Assembly (NCBI GenBank): GCA_035571835.1 | Contig: DATNBU010000027.1 | Location: 172,208-236,207, forward strand | Length of the DNA: 64,000 nt | DNA from: Candidatus Limnocylindrales bacterium | GTDB lineage: Bacteria; Desulfobacterota; Binatia; UBA1149; CAITLU01 | Direction: 5' to 3' | Shown here: positions 1 to 8,358 of the stretch, one piece after another | Numbering within the stretch: the stretch's first letter is position 1 | Layout: every line of letters starts with the position of its first letter | Program-made: the position numbers and the translations under genes | The notes under the pieces: model-generated | Told to the model about the DNA's origin: nothing | Database searches by the model: none | The model's input: only the letters and a program-made list of their open reading frames with translations

Positions 1-399
1 AACTTTCAGGTCAATACGATGGCGCTTCTCCATCTTGCAAGAAGGACCGCGCCGGCGATGATCGAGGCAGGCGAAGGCGCCATCATCGTGACCGGAAATA
101 CGTCGGCGCTGCGAGGGCGGCAGAAGTTCGCCGGCTTTGCACCGACCAAGGCGGCGCAGCGGATCCTGGCCGAAACGATGGCGCGCGACCTCGGCCCGAA
201 AGGAGTGCACGTGGCCTACGTCGTCATCGATGCAGTGATCGACGTCGAGTGGACGCGCGCAATGCTGTCGAAGCCCGAGGGGGATCCGTTCTTCGCGCAG
301 CCGTCCGCGATCGCCGAGGAGGTGTGGCACGTCGCGCACCAGGACCGGTCATGCTGGTCGTTCCACGTCGAGGTGCGGCCGTTCGGCGAGAGCTGGTGA
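1..399 (+). CDS. Short-chain dehydrogenase/reductase, C-terminal part (5' end outside window)
   Basis: The reading frame is open from base 1, so the gene starts upstream; the visible 132 codons are the C-terminal half of an SDR (Rossmann-fold NAD(P)-dependent oxidoreductase family). The region around residues 45-50 reads GFAPTKAAQ, where classical SDRs have YxxxK: the Lys is kept but Phe stands in place of the catalytic Tyr. The visible protein is about 91% identical by eye to the C-terminus of the SDR at 49929-50639, with the same substitution. That paralogue lies in a catabolic-type operon, so this may be the last gene of a related operon upstream. The family call is firm; whether it is an active dehydrogenase is doubtful. 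Confidence 0.9.
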   Translation, partial: NFQVNTMALLHLARRTAPAMIEAGEGAIIVTGNTSALRGRQKFAGFAPTKAAQRILAETMARDLGPKGVHVAYVVIDAVIDVEWTRAMLSKPEGDPFFAQPSAIAEEVWHVAHQDRSCWSFHVEVRPFGESW

Positions 400-498
400 C
401 GCATGGAAGGGAATTCACCAGACGTAACGATGAACTGATGTCGTTCGAGATCTCGGAACGCCGACGCTCGTCGTGAGTGGTGACGGAGCGACGCCCTG

Positions 499-1632
499 TC
501 AATCGGCAGCCGGAAACGCGATGTCGAACGTCGTTCCGTGCCCGCCGGACCGTACGCGGATGCTGCCGCCGTGGCTCTCGACGATCGCCTTGACCGTGGC
601 GAGCCCGAGCCCGTGACCACCCGGCTTGGTCGAGATTCCGACGTCGAAGATGCGTGTCAGGATCGCGTCGCTGATGCCGGTGCCCGTATCCGTGACGCGC
701 AGATGCACATGGCGCACGACACTTCCGTCTTCATGCTGCATGGTCACGCCGGGGTCCGACACGAGGTCGGTCTCGATGACGAGCGCTCCGCCCGTCGGCA
801 TCGCCTCGACCGCATTGCGTGCGAGATTGAGCAGGATCTGGTCGATCTGGGTCGGATCGCAGACGATCTCGCAGAGCTCAGCAGGACGTTTGAGCTCGAG
901 CCGCACGCCGCGGCCGATGATCTCCCGCAGCAGGCTGCGTAGCTGCGAAACGCGCTCGCTGACATCGATTCGCTGCGGCTCGACCGTCACGCCGTGCCGG
1001 ACCTGGCTCAGCTGCGTGAGCAGGCGGTCAGCAGCTTTGACGGCGGTGCGCACGGTTTCGAGCGACGCGACGTCGTCCTGCTTCCTCACCTCGAGTGAAG
1101 CAAATCCTCCGATGACCAGCAGGAGACTGCGCAGGTCGTGCGCTATCGCAGCCGACGCGCGTGCGGCGGCATCGCCGCGAACAACCCGTCGCGCCTGGTC
1201 CTCGAGGTGGACGCGAGCGGTGATATCGCGTCCGACCGACTGCAACTCGACCAGCCGATGCTCGCGGTCGTAGATCGCTCGATCGACCCATTCCATCCAG
1301 ATCACGGTTCCACCCGGGCCGATCGCGCGATGCTGCCCGGTCGAAACCGGGCTCTCATAACTGAGCGCCGCGATGCGATCGTGCACCTCGCGCCGGTCGT
1401 CGTCGCTGATGAGCGGCCAGAAGGTGCTTCCGATCAGTGTCTCGCGCGTGGCGCCGAACAGCCGGCAGTACGCGTCGTTGACGAACAGCCTCGTGCCGTC
1501 GGGCTTCCAGCGCACCACCAGCTCGGACATGTCTTCGACGACGGCGCGGTATGGGACGCTTTCGAGCTCGCGCAGCCGCGAGAGTTCCGCTTCGAGCTCG
1601 ACGACGCGTGCTTTGAGGTCTTCTTCGGCCAT
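499..1632 (-). CDS. PAS-domain sensor histidine kinase
   Basis: Encodes about 377 residues with no membrane segment, so a soluble kinase. A short N-terminal coiled-coil-like stretch (AEEDLKARVVELEAELSRL) leads into a PAS domain ending in a PAC-like motif, then a phosphoacceptor helix with AIAHDLRSLL (candidate His), then a HATPase_c domain with N-box LLNLARNAVEAM, G1 DTGTGIS and G2 GGHGLGLATVKAIVESHGG. It should autophosphorylate on His in response to a signal sensed by PAS. No response regulator gene is adjacent, so its partner is unknown. The ATG at 1632 was chosen because it opens the coiled coil; an upstream start at 1749 or 1695 is possible, and no strong ribosome binding site decides. 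Confidence 0.88.
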   Translation of the reverse strand: MAEEDLKARVVELEAELSRLRELESVPYRAVVEDMSELVVRWKPDGTRLFVNDAYCRLFGATRETLIGSTFWPLISDDDRREVHDRIAALSYESPVSTGQHRAIGPGGTVIWMEWVDRAIYDREHRLVELQSVGRDITARVHLEDQARRVVRGDAAARASAAIAHDLRSLLLVIGGFASLEVRKQDDVASLETVRTAVKAADRLLTQLSQVRHGVTVEPQRIDVSERVSQLRSLLREIIGRGVRLELKRPAELCEIVCDPTQIDQILLNLARNAVEAMPTGGALVIETDLVSDPGVTMQHEDGSVVRHVHLRVTDTGTGISDAILTRIFDVGISTKPGGHGLGLATVKAIVESHGGSIRVRSGGHGTTFDIAFPAAD

Positions 1633-1821
1633 GAAGGCCCGCGTTATAGCTGCGCAGGCCCGGTTCGTCCACGCCGCCGGGACGGTAAGCGGCATTGCAA
1701 CGGTCGGCCGGGGCTTTGTTCGACGGCCCTCGTGAAGGGAGTAACTCACACCGCGCAGTGCGCGCCGCGAAAAGGATACGGGTTGAGAGGTGCGGTTGCG
1801 CGGCGTCGTCGCCGCGCGAGG

Positions 1822-2607
1822 TCAGGTGTTTCCAGTCTGCGCTTTTCCCCGCAGGCGGATGGCCTCTCGCCGGGCTTCGATCTGATCCGGGCGTACGTTG
1901 CGATTGGTCTCGGCGCAGACGCGGGCTTCGGTCCTCAGCGACTCTGCGAAGCTCTGCGCGTAGCCGTCGTCGATCAGGCGTTTGTAGGCAGCCAGGCATT
2001 CCGGCTCGAGAGACAGCATGTCTGCGGCGAGGCGGCGACAAACCGGAAGCAGATCCTCGGGCTCGACGACGCGGTTTACCAGACCCCAGTCTGCTGCCTG
2101 CGCGGCGCTCAGAAAGTTGCCGGTCAGCGAAAGCTCCTTTGCACGGTAGATGCCGATCGTACGCGACAGTTTCTGCGACAGGCCCCATCCCGGGAGGATT
2201 CCGACGCGCCCGTGCGTGTCGGCGAACCGGGCTTCGGTGGAGCACACAAGCACGTCGCAAGCGATCGCGAGCTCGAAGCCTCCGGTAATCGCGACGCCAT
2301 TGATCGCAGCGATGACCGGACCCGAAAACTGTCCAATCGAGCGAACCGGATCGGCTGTTTCGACCGTCCCCTGAACCGAGTCGGTGCCGCCGCCGAGCTC
2401 TTTCAGATCCAGTCCGGCGCAGAACGCGCGGCCTTTACCGGTGAGGATCGCAACGCGCACGTCCGGGTCCGCTTCGAGCTCTGCAAACGTTTCCGCGATC
2501 GCTCCGCGCAACTCCCGTGACAGCGCGTTCATGGCATGAGGGCGATTCAGAGTGACGAGCGCGAGGCCGTCGGCCTTGTCGACGAGGATTACAGCGTCTG
2601 ATGTCAT
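1822..2607 (-). CDS. Enoyl-CoA hydratase/isomerase (crotonase) family protein
   Basis: 261 residues, the usual crotonase length. The oxyanion-hole region and first acidic residue are visible as AITGGFELAIACD. At the place where hydratases carry their second catalytic Glu the sequence reads FADTHGRVGILPGWG, so His/Thr replace the usual Pro-Glu; this variant is common in EchA-type actinobacterial relatives and makes the exact reaction uncertain. Members hydrate, isomerise or otherwise act on acyl-CoA thioesters in the cytoplasm. The start at 2607 follows AAAGGAATC at a good distance; the longer frame to 2685 has no such site. It lies alone between the kinase gene and the divergent chitinase-like gene. 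Confidence 0.9.
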   Translation of the reverse strand: MTSDAVILVDKADGLALVTLNRPHAMNALSRELRGAIAETFAELEADPDVRVAILTGKGRAFCAGLDLKELGGGTDSVQGTVETADPVRSIGQFSGPVIAAINGVAITGGFELAIACDVLVCSTEARFADTHGRVGILPGWGLSQKLSRTIGIYRAKELSLTGNFLSAAQAADWGLVNRVVEPEDLLPVCRRLAADMLSLEPECLAAYKRLIDDGYAQSFAESLRTEARVCAETNRNVRPDQIEARREAIRLRGKAQTGNT

Positions 2608-2981
2608 TGCGGATTCCTTTCCAGCCGGAGTGGATTCGATGAGACCGATGTTGCGACGGTAGCACCAGTGCTGCGTTCGAGCCACGGCATGAACACCGCG
2701 CCGGTCCGCCGTATAGCGAGCCCGTCGGGACGGCTAAGCCGCCGCCGGCGGAGTTCATGCGAGCATCTCGGCAGCACGTTTACGAGATGCCAGTGAGCGG
2801 CAATCGCGCATCCGTAGAATAAAAATCATTCTCCCATGTGACTGCAGACACTTCGCATTCGCCGCAGCCACAGGTTTGGTGATTCCGCTTACATGTGAAC
2901 CGAGTTTTTTGTCCGTCGGCACTTCCATGGGATCCGGCCGGCAGGAAGGATGCGCTAGCGATATCATCGGAGGTGACTACA
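2608..2981. other. Intergenic region between divergent genes
   Basis: 374 bases between the crotonase gene (minus) and the GH19-type gene (plus). An AT-rich stretch near 2815-2832 stands out in this GC-rich DNA and could hold promoter elements, but no convincing -35/-10 pair was found. No gene seen. Confidence 0.5.
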
Positions 2982-2984
2982 TTG
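2969..2984 (+). promoter_or_regulatory. Ribosome binding site deciding a TTG start
   Basis: GGAGG at 2969-2973 lies eight bases before TTG at 2982, giving a standard spacing. The only in-frame ATG upstream (2895) has no such site and adds a tail unlike the family. This fixes the start of the GH19-type gene at 2982. Confidence 0.7.
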
Positions 2985-3662
2985 CGGCTGCTCACACTGA
3001 ACGACTTCAAGGCAACCGGCTGGAATACGAACAATCCGAATGTCCTGGCGCAGGTGAATGGCATCCTTGCAACGCAGGACAATGCATTCACCAGGTACGG
3101 CATATCGAAGGACGTTCACGTCGCACATCTCATGGCGCAATTAAGCCACGAAAGCGGCGAGGGCACCGAGCTCGTCGAGTCGCTCAACTACGCACCCGCC
3201 GCATTGCTCAGGCAGTGGAGCACGCACTTCTCACCCGGACAGGCGCAGATGTACGGACGCACCGCCGACCATCCTGCCAACCAGAGAATGATCGGCGAGC
3301 TCGCGTATGGCGGTCGCATGGGCAACGCACCGGCGCCGTCGGAAGATGGTTACACCTTTCGCGGCCGCGGCTTCATACAGACGACCGGCAGGAACGGATA
3401 CAAGGAGCTTGCGACGAAGACGGGCCTGCCGCTGCTCGAGCATCCGGACATGCTCATCGACCCCCATCACGCGTTCGAGTGCGCAGTGGCCGAGTTCGTC
3501 AGCTACCCGCACATGCTCATGTACTGCGAATCCGGCGACATGCTCGCCATCGGAAGCCTCATCAATCTCGGTCACGTCTCGCACAATCCGGCCGAGATCA
3601 TCGGAAATTCGGACCGCCAGGCGCAGTCCGCGCTGTGGAAACACCAGTACGGGATCGCTTAG
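2982..3662 (+). CDS. GH19-type chitinase/endolysin-like protein
   Basis: 226 residues from the TTG start. It matches the predicted chitinase group COG3179 (glycoside hydrolase family 19, lysozyme-like fold). The catalytic-Glu region is MAQLSHESGEGTELVESLNY and a second conserved stretch is FRGRGFIQTTGRNGY. Such enzymes cleave beta-1,4 links in chitin or peptidoglycan. There is no signal peptide and no holin or phage gene nearby, so export and role are unclear: autolysin, prophage relic or effector are all possible. It is followed after 19 bases by the convergent dienelactone hydrolase gene. Confidence 0.85.
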   Translation: MRLLTLNDFKATGWNTNNPNVLAQVNGILATQDNAFTRYGISKDVHVAHLMAQLSHESGEGTELVESLNYAPAALLRQWSTHFSPGQAQMYGRTADHPANQRMIGELAYGGRMGNAPAPSEDGYTFRGRGFIQTTGRNGYKELATKTGLPLLEHPDMLIDPHHAFECAVAEFVSYPHMLMYCESGDMLAIGSLINLGHVSHNPAEIIGNSDRQAQSALWKHQYGIA

Positions 3663-3681
3663 GACGGCGGATCGGTTCGCG

Positions 3682-4416
3682 TCAAAGGTTCCGGGAAAAA
3701 AGCGCAAGCAACCTCGTCCAGTGGCGCTCGGCCGAGGACTTGTCGTAAATCGGGCGTTGCGGGAACGCGAAGCCGTGTTCGGTGCCGGCATAGATCTCGA
3801 CTTCGCCGTTAACGCCGTGCTCCCGGAAGTCCGCAGCGAGCGCATGGACCATCGTCAGCGGCGCCCACTGGTCATGCTCTGCGCACGCGACGTAGATTTC
3901 GCCCTTCGCCTTTCGGACCGCAAGGTGCGGGCTGTCGGGTGCATCGGTCATGAGCAGGATTCCGTAGATGGACGCGGCTGCCGCAACGCGATCCGGGTAC
4001 CTTCCGGCGGCGCTGAGCGCGTACTGTCCGCTCATGCAGTAGCCGAGCGTACCGATCCTGCCTTTCTTCGCCGCCGCTTGCGTGTCGATGAATGCCAGCA
4101 ATGCGTCGGTGTCGTCCATGACCAGGGGGATGTTGATTGAGCCCATGAGCTGAAACATTCGCGTCAGCCACGGGCCGTCCGGCGTGCGATCGATCGGTCC
4201 GAGCTCCATTACTCCCGAACGGTAGTACATGTTCGGCAGCACGACGTAGTATCCGGATGAAGCGAGACGGCGCGCCATGTCGCGCAACTCCTCGCGGATC
4301 GCCGGTGAATCCATGTAGAAGAGTATGGGTGGGTGCGGACCACCGCGGTCCGGATGTGCAATGAAAGTGGTGCAGGAGCCGTCCGCAGTCGGGATCTCGA
4401 CGGTTTGCTCGATCAT
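3682..4416 (-). CDS. Dienelactone hydrolase family protein
   Basis: 244 residues, typical for the family (alpha/beta hydrolase fold). The nucleophile elbow is GTLGYCMSGQYAL, with Cys as in true dienelactone hydrolases; the acid and His of the triad are seen in CAEHDQWAP and GTEHGFAFP. Family members hydrolyse lactones such as dienelactone to maleylacetate in aromatic degradation, but many act on other esters. The start at 4416 has GAAGGA upstream; the frame extends to 4620 without better support. No ring-cleavage genes are adjacent, so the substrate is open. Confidence 0.9.
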   Translation of the reverse strand: MIEQTVEIPTADGSCTTFIAHPDRGGPHPPILFYMDSPAIREELRDMARRLASSGYYVVLPNMYYRSGVMELGPIDRTPDGPWLTRMFQLMGSINIPLVMDDTDALLAFIDTQAAAKKGRIGTLGYCMSGQYALSAAGRYPDRVAAAASIYGILLMTDAPDSPHLAVRKAKGEIYVACAEHDQWAPLTMVHALAADFREHGVNGEVEIYAGTEHGFAFPQRPIYDKSSAERHWTRLLALFSRNL

Positions 4417-4670
4417 TTCATGTCCTTCGCCGGGGCTGTGCGCCTGTGTGCTTGCTTGACGACCAACCGCGACGACGCACCGGTAGCGAAGGGCGGCCGT
4501 CAGGTCGAACTCTCCAGGATCGATCGCGGTCACCACGGCGCGCGTTGACTGCGCAGATGCACTGACCATCGGCGACGTGCTCGGGAAGACGCGCCGATGG
4601 CATTTTACCACCGATGGCATAACGCGATCCGATACCGCGCGGATACGCGCTGCCGGAGAAGGAAGTCCGC

Positions 4671-5201
4671 ATGGCCAGGCTCGTGTTCGGAATGAACCAG
4701 TCGCTCGACGGCTACGTCGACCATACGGCCTTTGCGCCCGATCGGACGCTGTTTCGCTACTTCATCGAGGAGGCTCGACAGCAGGCGGGCAGCGTGTACG
4801 GTCGGCGGATGTATGAGGTGATGCGTTACTGGGACGACGAGCATCCGGAATGGGATGCGGACGAGCGCGCCTTCGCGGCCGCCTGGCGACAGCAGCCGAA
4901 ATGGGTCGTCTCGCGCTCACTCCAGTCGGTTGGTCCCAACGCTACGCTTGTCGACGAGAATCTCGAGGGTGCCATTCGCAGATTGAAGGCCGAACGCGAC
5001 GGCGAGATCGAAGTTGCCGGTCCGCACCTGGCGCAGAGTCTCGGCGAGCTCGGCCTGATCGATGAGTATCGAATCTACCTGCACCCTGTCGCGCTGGGTC
5101 ACGGCAAGCCGTATTTCGCAGGACCGCGCCCGCGGCTTCGGCTTCTGAGCAATGAGCGAGTTGGCGAGGATGTGATCCGGCTGACCTACGCTCCTGCTTG
5201 A
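4671..5201 (+). CDS. RibD C-terminal/dihydrofolate reductase-like protein
   Basis: 176 residues, the usual length of the stand-alone DHFR-like RibD_C family. The N-terminus MARLVFGMNQSLDGYVDH is characteristic (substrate-binding first strand and loop), followed by GSVYGRRMYEVMRYW and, near the C-terminus, DEYRIYLHPVALGHGKPYF. Relatives reduce pteridine- or pyrimidine-type substrates with NAD(P)H, but most of this subgroup has no assigned reaction. The start follows GGAAGTCCGC, with GGAAG as the binding site. It is convergent with the Cys-rich gene after it. Confidence 0.88.
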   Translation: MARLVFGMNQSLDGYVDHTAFAPDRTLFRYFIEEARQQAGSVYGRRMYEVMRYWDDEHPEWDADERAFAAAWRQQPKWVVSRSLQSVGPNATLVDENLEGAIRRLKAERDGEIEVAGPHLAQSLGELGLIDEYRIYLHPVALGHGKPYFAGPRPRLRLLSNERVGEDVIRLTYAPA

Positions 5202-5239
5202 TCGTAGACTCGACGGCCCGTCCGAGGTCCACGCCGTGG

Positions 5240-5800
5240 TCAGCCGATGATGCTCTGACAGATGGGGCCGTTCGGCGTGGAAATACAGGCCAAACCGTTG
5301 CAGCACTGTCCGATGGCGCACGACTGGCCGGCGGGCACGCACGGCATGATGCACACAGATCCCGACTCGATCGTGATGCATTCGCCTCCGTTGCAGCAGT
5401 TGGGGCTCGCCGGGTCGCAATTCTGAGATTCCGGGATGCAGCCCAGCGTCGTGCTGGTCGTCGACGTCGAAGTTGTCGTCGTGGACGTCGAGGTCGTAGT
5501 GGTGGTGGTCGTCATGCAGGTGTTCTGATCGCAGAAACTTCCGGGGTCGCACTCGCGGCAGTTGATCTGCGTGCCGCAGCCGTTGTCGATCATGCCGCAC
5601 TGGGCGCCGAGGGACGCGCACGTTTCGGGCTCGCAGCACACGCCGAACTTGTCCGCCGGTTGCAGGCGGACACATAGATGCGACTGGCAGCTGCGGCTGA
5701 CGTGGCACATTGCCCCGGCAGGCTTGCCGGCTCCGAGAGCGGAACCGGCAAATGCAATAATACCGCAAGCGATGAATGCGATGACCGGCGATGACTTCAT
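5240..5800 (-). CDS. Small exported Cys-rich protein with Thr/Ser linker
   Basis: 186 residues. An N-terminal signal peptide (MKSSPVIAFIACGIIAFAGS..LGA) is followed by a Cys-rich domain with spaced CC pairs (GVCCEPETCASLGAQCG; GSFCDQNTC), then a Thr/Ser run of about 22 residues encoded by alternating acg/acc and agc-type codons, then a second Cys-rich half (NCCNGGECI; QCCNGLACI). The halves look like independent disulphide knots joined by a likely extended, possibly O-glycosylated linker. The same linker style occurs in the genes at 27405-28730 and 44335-45576. Function unknown. The start at 5800 has GAGAGG upstream. Confidence 0.8.
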   Translation of the reverse strand: MKSSPVIAFIACGIIAFAGSALGAGKPAGAMCHVSRSCQSHLCVRLQPADKFGVCCEPETCASLGAQCGMIDNGCGTQINCRECDPGSFCDQNTCMTTTTTTTSTSTTTTSTSTTSTTLGCIPESQNCDPASPNCCNGGECITIESGSVCIMPCVPAGQSCAIGQCCNGLACISTPNGPICQSIIG

Positions 5801-6003
5801 GGCGCCTCTCATGACGGTCGTGGTTCGTACGGACGGCTCGTCAGCATCGGAGATACGGTAAATCTCGCTGCTCGCCAAGATCGTTGCGTTGACAAAATTC
5901 CGGTACGGCTCATCTGCGGGGGGCGTACACGCAAACGCAATGCGAGCGACCGCGCATGGCTTGCATTCGATAGCGACGGGCCGCGGCGCGTGCTCGCCGT
6001 CGA

Positions 6004-6906
6004 TCACGCGCCGCGTGCAATCTGGCCGAGCCGTCCCGCGCGATAGTCCTCGATTGCCTGCGCGATCTCGCGCTCGGTGTTCATCACGAACGGCCCGTAC
6101 TGCACGACCGGCTCGCCGAGCGGAGCTCCGCTCAGAAGCAGTGCCTGCGCCGCGACATCGGCGGACATGCGGACCATGTCGCCTTCGCCGAGAAGGGCGA
6201 GCTCGCCGTCGTTTACGATGCGATCGCCCACCCGCAATGCGCCTTCGAAAACGTACACGTACGCCGCGTGATCTGCAGGAACCGCTGCTTCGGCGGCGCT
6301 GCCCGGCTCGAACGTCCAGTGCAGGAACATGATCGGCGTGCGCGTCTCGATGACGGCCGATGCTCCGAGCGCTTCGCCGGCGATGACGCGCACCCGTGCA
6401 CGTCCGTCCGGCGTGGCCGCCTCGGGAATCGTCGAGCGAGGGACCTCCTGATATCGCGGCGCCATCATCTTGTCGCGCGCCGGAAGATTGACCCACAGCT
6501 GGAAGCCGTGCATCCGGCCGCCGCGCTCACGTAAAGCGCGCGAAGGCATCTCCGAATGCACGATGCCGCGTCCGGCAGTCATCCATTGCACGTCGCCGGC
6601 GCCGATCCGTCCGCGGTGGCCGGCGGAGTCCTCGTGCTCCATCTCTCCGTCGAGCACGTAGGTGACGGTCTCGAATCCGCGATGCGGATGATCCGGCGCG
6701 CCGACGGCTTTACCGGGCGCGTAATCGACCGGCCCCATCTCGTCGAGCAGCAGAAACGGATCCGCATGCCGGAGCGCCAGCCCCGGGAACGGCCGGCGCA
6801 CGATGAAGCCGGCGCCTTCGCGCTGCCGGTGAGCCGTGACGACGGAAGTAACTTTTCGATCGGCTACGTCGCCGGCCTGATTCGATTTGAGAGTATTCGA
6901 TTGCAT
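6004..6906 (-). CDS. Pirin family protein (bicupin)
   Basis: 300 residues with the N-terminal pirin cupin: the metal-ligand set is visible in DHPHRGFETVTYVLDGEMEH (His, His, His, Glu pattern), then VQWMTAGRGIVHSEMP, and a C-terminal cupin with FHWTFEP-like LHWTFEPGS. Bacterial pirins bind Fe or similar metals; some have quercetinase activity, others act as redox-linked regulators. The start at 6906 follows a strong GGAGGTGATCAC. It is the second gene of an operon behind the DoxX gene (13-base gap), and both are divergent from the LysR regulator. Confidence 0.93.
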   Translation of the reverse strand: MQSNTLKSNQAGDVADRKVTSVVTAHRQREGAGFIVRRPFPGLALRHADPFLLLDEMGPVDYAPGKAVGAPDHPHRGFETVTYVLDGEMEHEDSAGHRGRIGAGDVQWMTAGRGIVHSEMPSRALRERGGRMHGFQLWVNLPARDKMMAPRYQEVPRSTIPEAATPDGRARVRVIAGEALGASAVIETRTPIMFLHWTFEPGSAAEAAVPADHAAYVYVFEGALRVGDRIVNDGELALLGEGDMVRMSADVAAQALLLSGAPLGEPVVQYGPFVMNTEREIAQAIEDYRAGRLGQIARGA

Positions 6907-6919
6907 GTGATCACCTCCG

Positions 6920-7348
6920 TCATTGCGCGCGTGCGGGCAACGGCCGCGAAGCAGGAACAGACTCCGGCGCTGCGCTGTCCGTCGTGAACAGCGCCCGATA
7001 GGCACCTCGGTGCACGTACGCGAGAAACAGCTCGAGCGAAGCGACGACGAGCGCGAGCCCCAGGCCTTCGGGCGCCAGGAAGACGTGGAACGAGACGATG
7101 TTCACGATGACCGGCGCCAGCACGACCAGTCCGAGCGGCACGAAGCCGAAAAGCAGAAGGAGGCCGCCGGCAACCTGCGTCGCGAAGATGAGCGGGACCA
7201 TGTAGCCGGTCGCGAAAAGCGCTCCGAAGAATGCGACGGCACCGTCCGGCATCGGCGGCTGCGGCAGGAAGTGCAGGAAACCGTTCAGACCAAAGACGGT
7301 AAAGATGAGCCCCAGAAGCATGCGAGCGGAAGTTGCTGCCTTGTTCAT
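6920..7348 (-). CDS. DoxX family membrane protein
   Basis: 142 residues with four predicted membrane helices (for example LLGLIFTVFGLNGFL near the N-terminus and FATQVAGGLLLLFGFVPLGL). DoxX-like proteins are small inner-membrane proteins often found with pirin genes and linked to redox stress or thiosulphate/quinone chemistry. Start preceded by GGGAG. First gene of the DoxX-pirin operon; 110 bases separate it from the divergent LysR gene, which is the likely regulator. A second DoxX gene is at 43737-44132. Confidence 0.88.
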   Translation of the reverse strand: MNKAATSARMLLGLIFTVFGLNGFLHFLPQPPMPDGAVAFFGALFATGYMVPLIFATQVAGGLLLLFGFVPLGLVVLAPVIVNIVSFHVFLAPEGLGLALVVASLELFLAYVHRGAYRALFTTDSAAPESVPASRPLPARAQ

Positions 7349-7410
7349 TGATGTTCTCCCTGCGGCCGACGAGTTGGTTGGCGGCCGATATGAGGAGGAG
7401 TCTACGATCG

Positions 7411-7439
7411 TTGCCGGAAGGTGGCTAGACCGCTAGATT
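7411..7439 (+). promoter_or_regulatory. Candidate sigma70 promoter of the LysR gene
   Basis: TTGCCG at 7411-7416 and TAGATT at 7434-7439 are separated by exactly 17 bases, which would place the transcript start about 13 bases before the ATG at 7459. The segment CTAG-ACCG-CTAG at 7426-7437 overlaps the -10 box and is a possible operator half-site pair. Confidence 0.45.
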
Positions 7440-7458
7440 CGAACAGACTGTTGCCGAT

Positions 7459-8358
7459 ATGCGCACAATCGATCTGAACCAGGTCCGGCTCTTCGTGCGG
7501 GTAGTCGACGCGGGAAGCTTCACGGCGGCGGCCCGGGCCGTCGGGCTGCCGAAATCCTCCGTGAGCCGCGCGGTCTCCGCCCTCGAGCGCGAGCTCGGCA
7601 TCCGCCTGATCCAGCGAACCACCCGGCGAGTGCAGGCGACCGACGCCGGCCGCACATACTACGAGACGGTGTCGCGTGCGCTGTCCGGCATCGACGATGC
7701 GAGTGAAGCCGTCGCGGAGCTCAAGGACGTTCCGCGCGGAACGGTGCGCATCACCGCACCGGCCGACAGCGGGCACACTCTGCTTGCGGACACGGTCGTG
7801 CGATTCGCGCAGAGCTATCCCGAGGTGCGAATCGACGTGTCACTCACGCAGCGCGTGGTCGAAATGGTCCACGAGGGATTCGACCTTGCCATCCGCATCG
7901 GAAAGCTCGCCGACAGCGGTCTGGTTGCTCGCCGCATGGGCTTCGTGCACGCGGGCCTGTTCGCATCGAAGACGTATCTCGAACGAAAGCCCCGTCCTCG
8001 CTCGATCGCCGATCTCGCGGAGCACGAATGCATCCTGTTTCGCAGCGCCGGCCCGACGGTATGGGAGCTCGTCGGTCCATCCGGTCCCGAATCGGTCGAA
8101 GTACACGGTGCATTGTCCGCCGACGATCATCATATGGTTCGCGACGCAGCGGCCGAAGGGCAGGGGATCGCGCTGCTGCCGATTTTCATGTGCTCCGGCC
8201 AGACCGGCGACAGCGACCTCGTGCGCGTGCTGCCCATGCATACGACCGCGGGCGTTCCGATCCATCTCATCCATCCGTCGGCGCACTTCATTCCGAAGCG
8301 CGTGACGCTTCTTCGTGATCAGCTTCTGGAGGACATTCCGAGGCTGCTGCGGGTCTGA
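7459..8358 (+). CDS. LysR family transcriptional regulator
   Basis: 299 residues, the usual LTTR length. The winged helix-turn-helix occupies residues 1-60 (LNQVRLFVRVVDAGSFTAAA; GLPKSSVSRAVSALERELG), followed by a periplasmic-binding-like effector domain from about residue 90 (LADTVVRFAQSYPEVRIDVS). It belongs to the subgroup with AxxxGLPKSSVSR-type recognition helices seen in AaeR/DmlR-like proteins. Divergence from the DoxX-pirin operon suggests it controls that operon and itself. Its last 40 bases overlap the 3' end of the convergent MFS gene. Confidence 0.93.
   Translation: MRTIDLNQVRLFVRVVDAGSFTAAARAVGLPKSSVSRAVSALERELGIRLIQRTTRRVQATDAGRTYYETVSRALSGIDDASEAVAELKDVPRGTVRITAPADSGHTLLADTVVRFAQSYPEVRIDVSLTQRVVEMVHEGFDLAIRIGKLADSGLVARRMGFVHAGLFASKTYLERKPRPRSIADLAEHECILFRSAGPTVWELVGPSGPESVEVHGALSADDHHMVRDAAAEGQGIALLPIFMCSGQTGDSDLVRVLPMHTTAGVPIHLIHPSAHFIPKRVTLLRDQLLEDIPRLLRV

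Noticed and set aside
1138..2520. A 460-codon plus-strand frame spanning the kinase and crotonase genes
   Set aside because: It crosses two well-supported minus-strand genes and shows no domain of its own.
2982..3662. The GH19-type gene as part of a prophage lysis cassette
   Set aside because: No holin, spanin, integrase or structural phage gene is nearby.
5462..5520. Simple acg/acc repeat as a possible non-coding repeat element
   Set aside because: It is in frame and encodes the Thr/Ser linker of an exported protein, as in two other genes.
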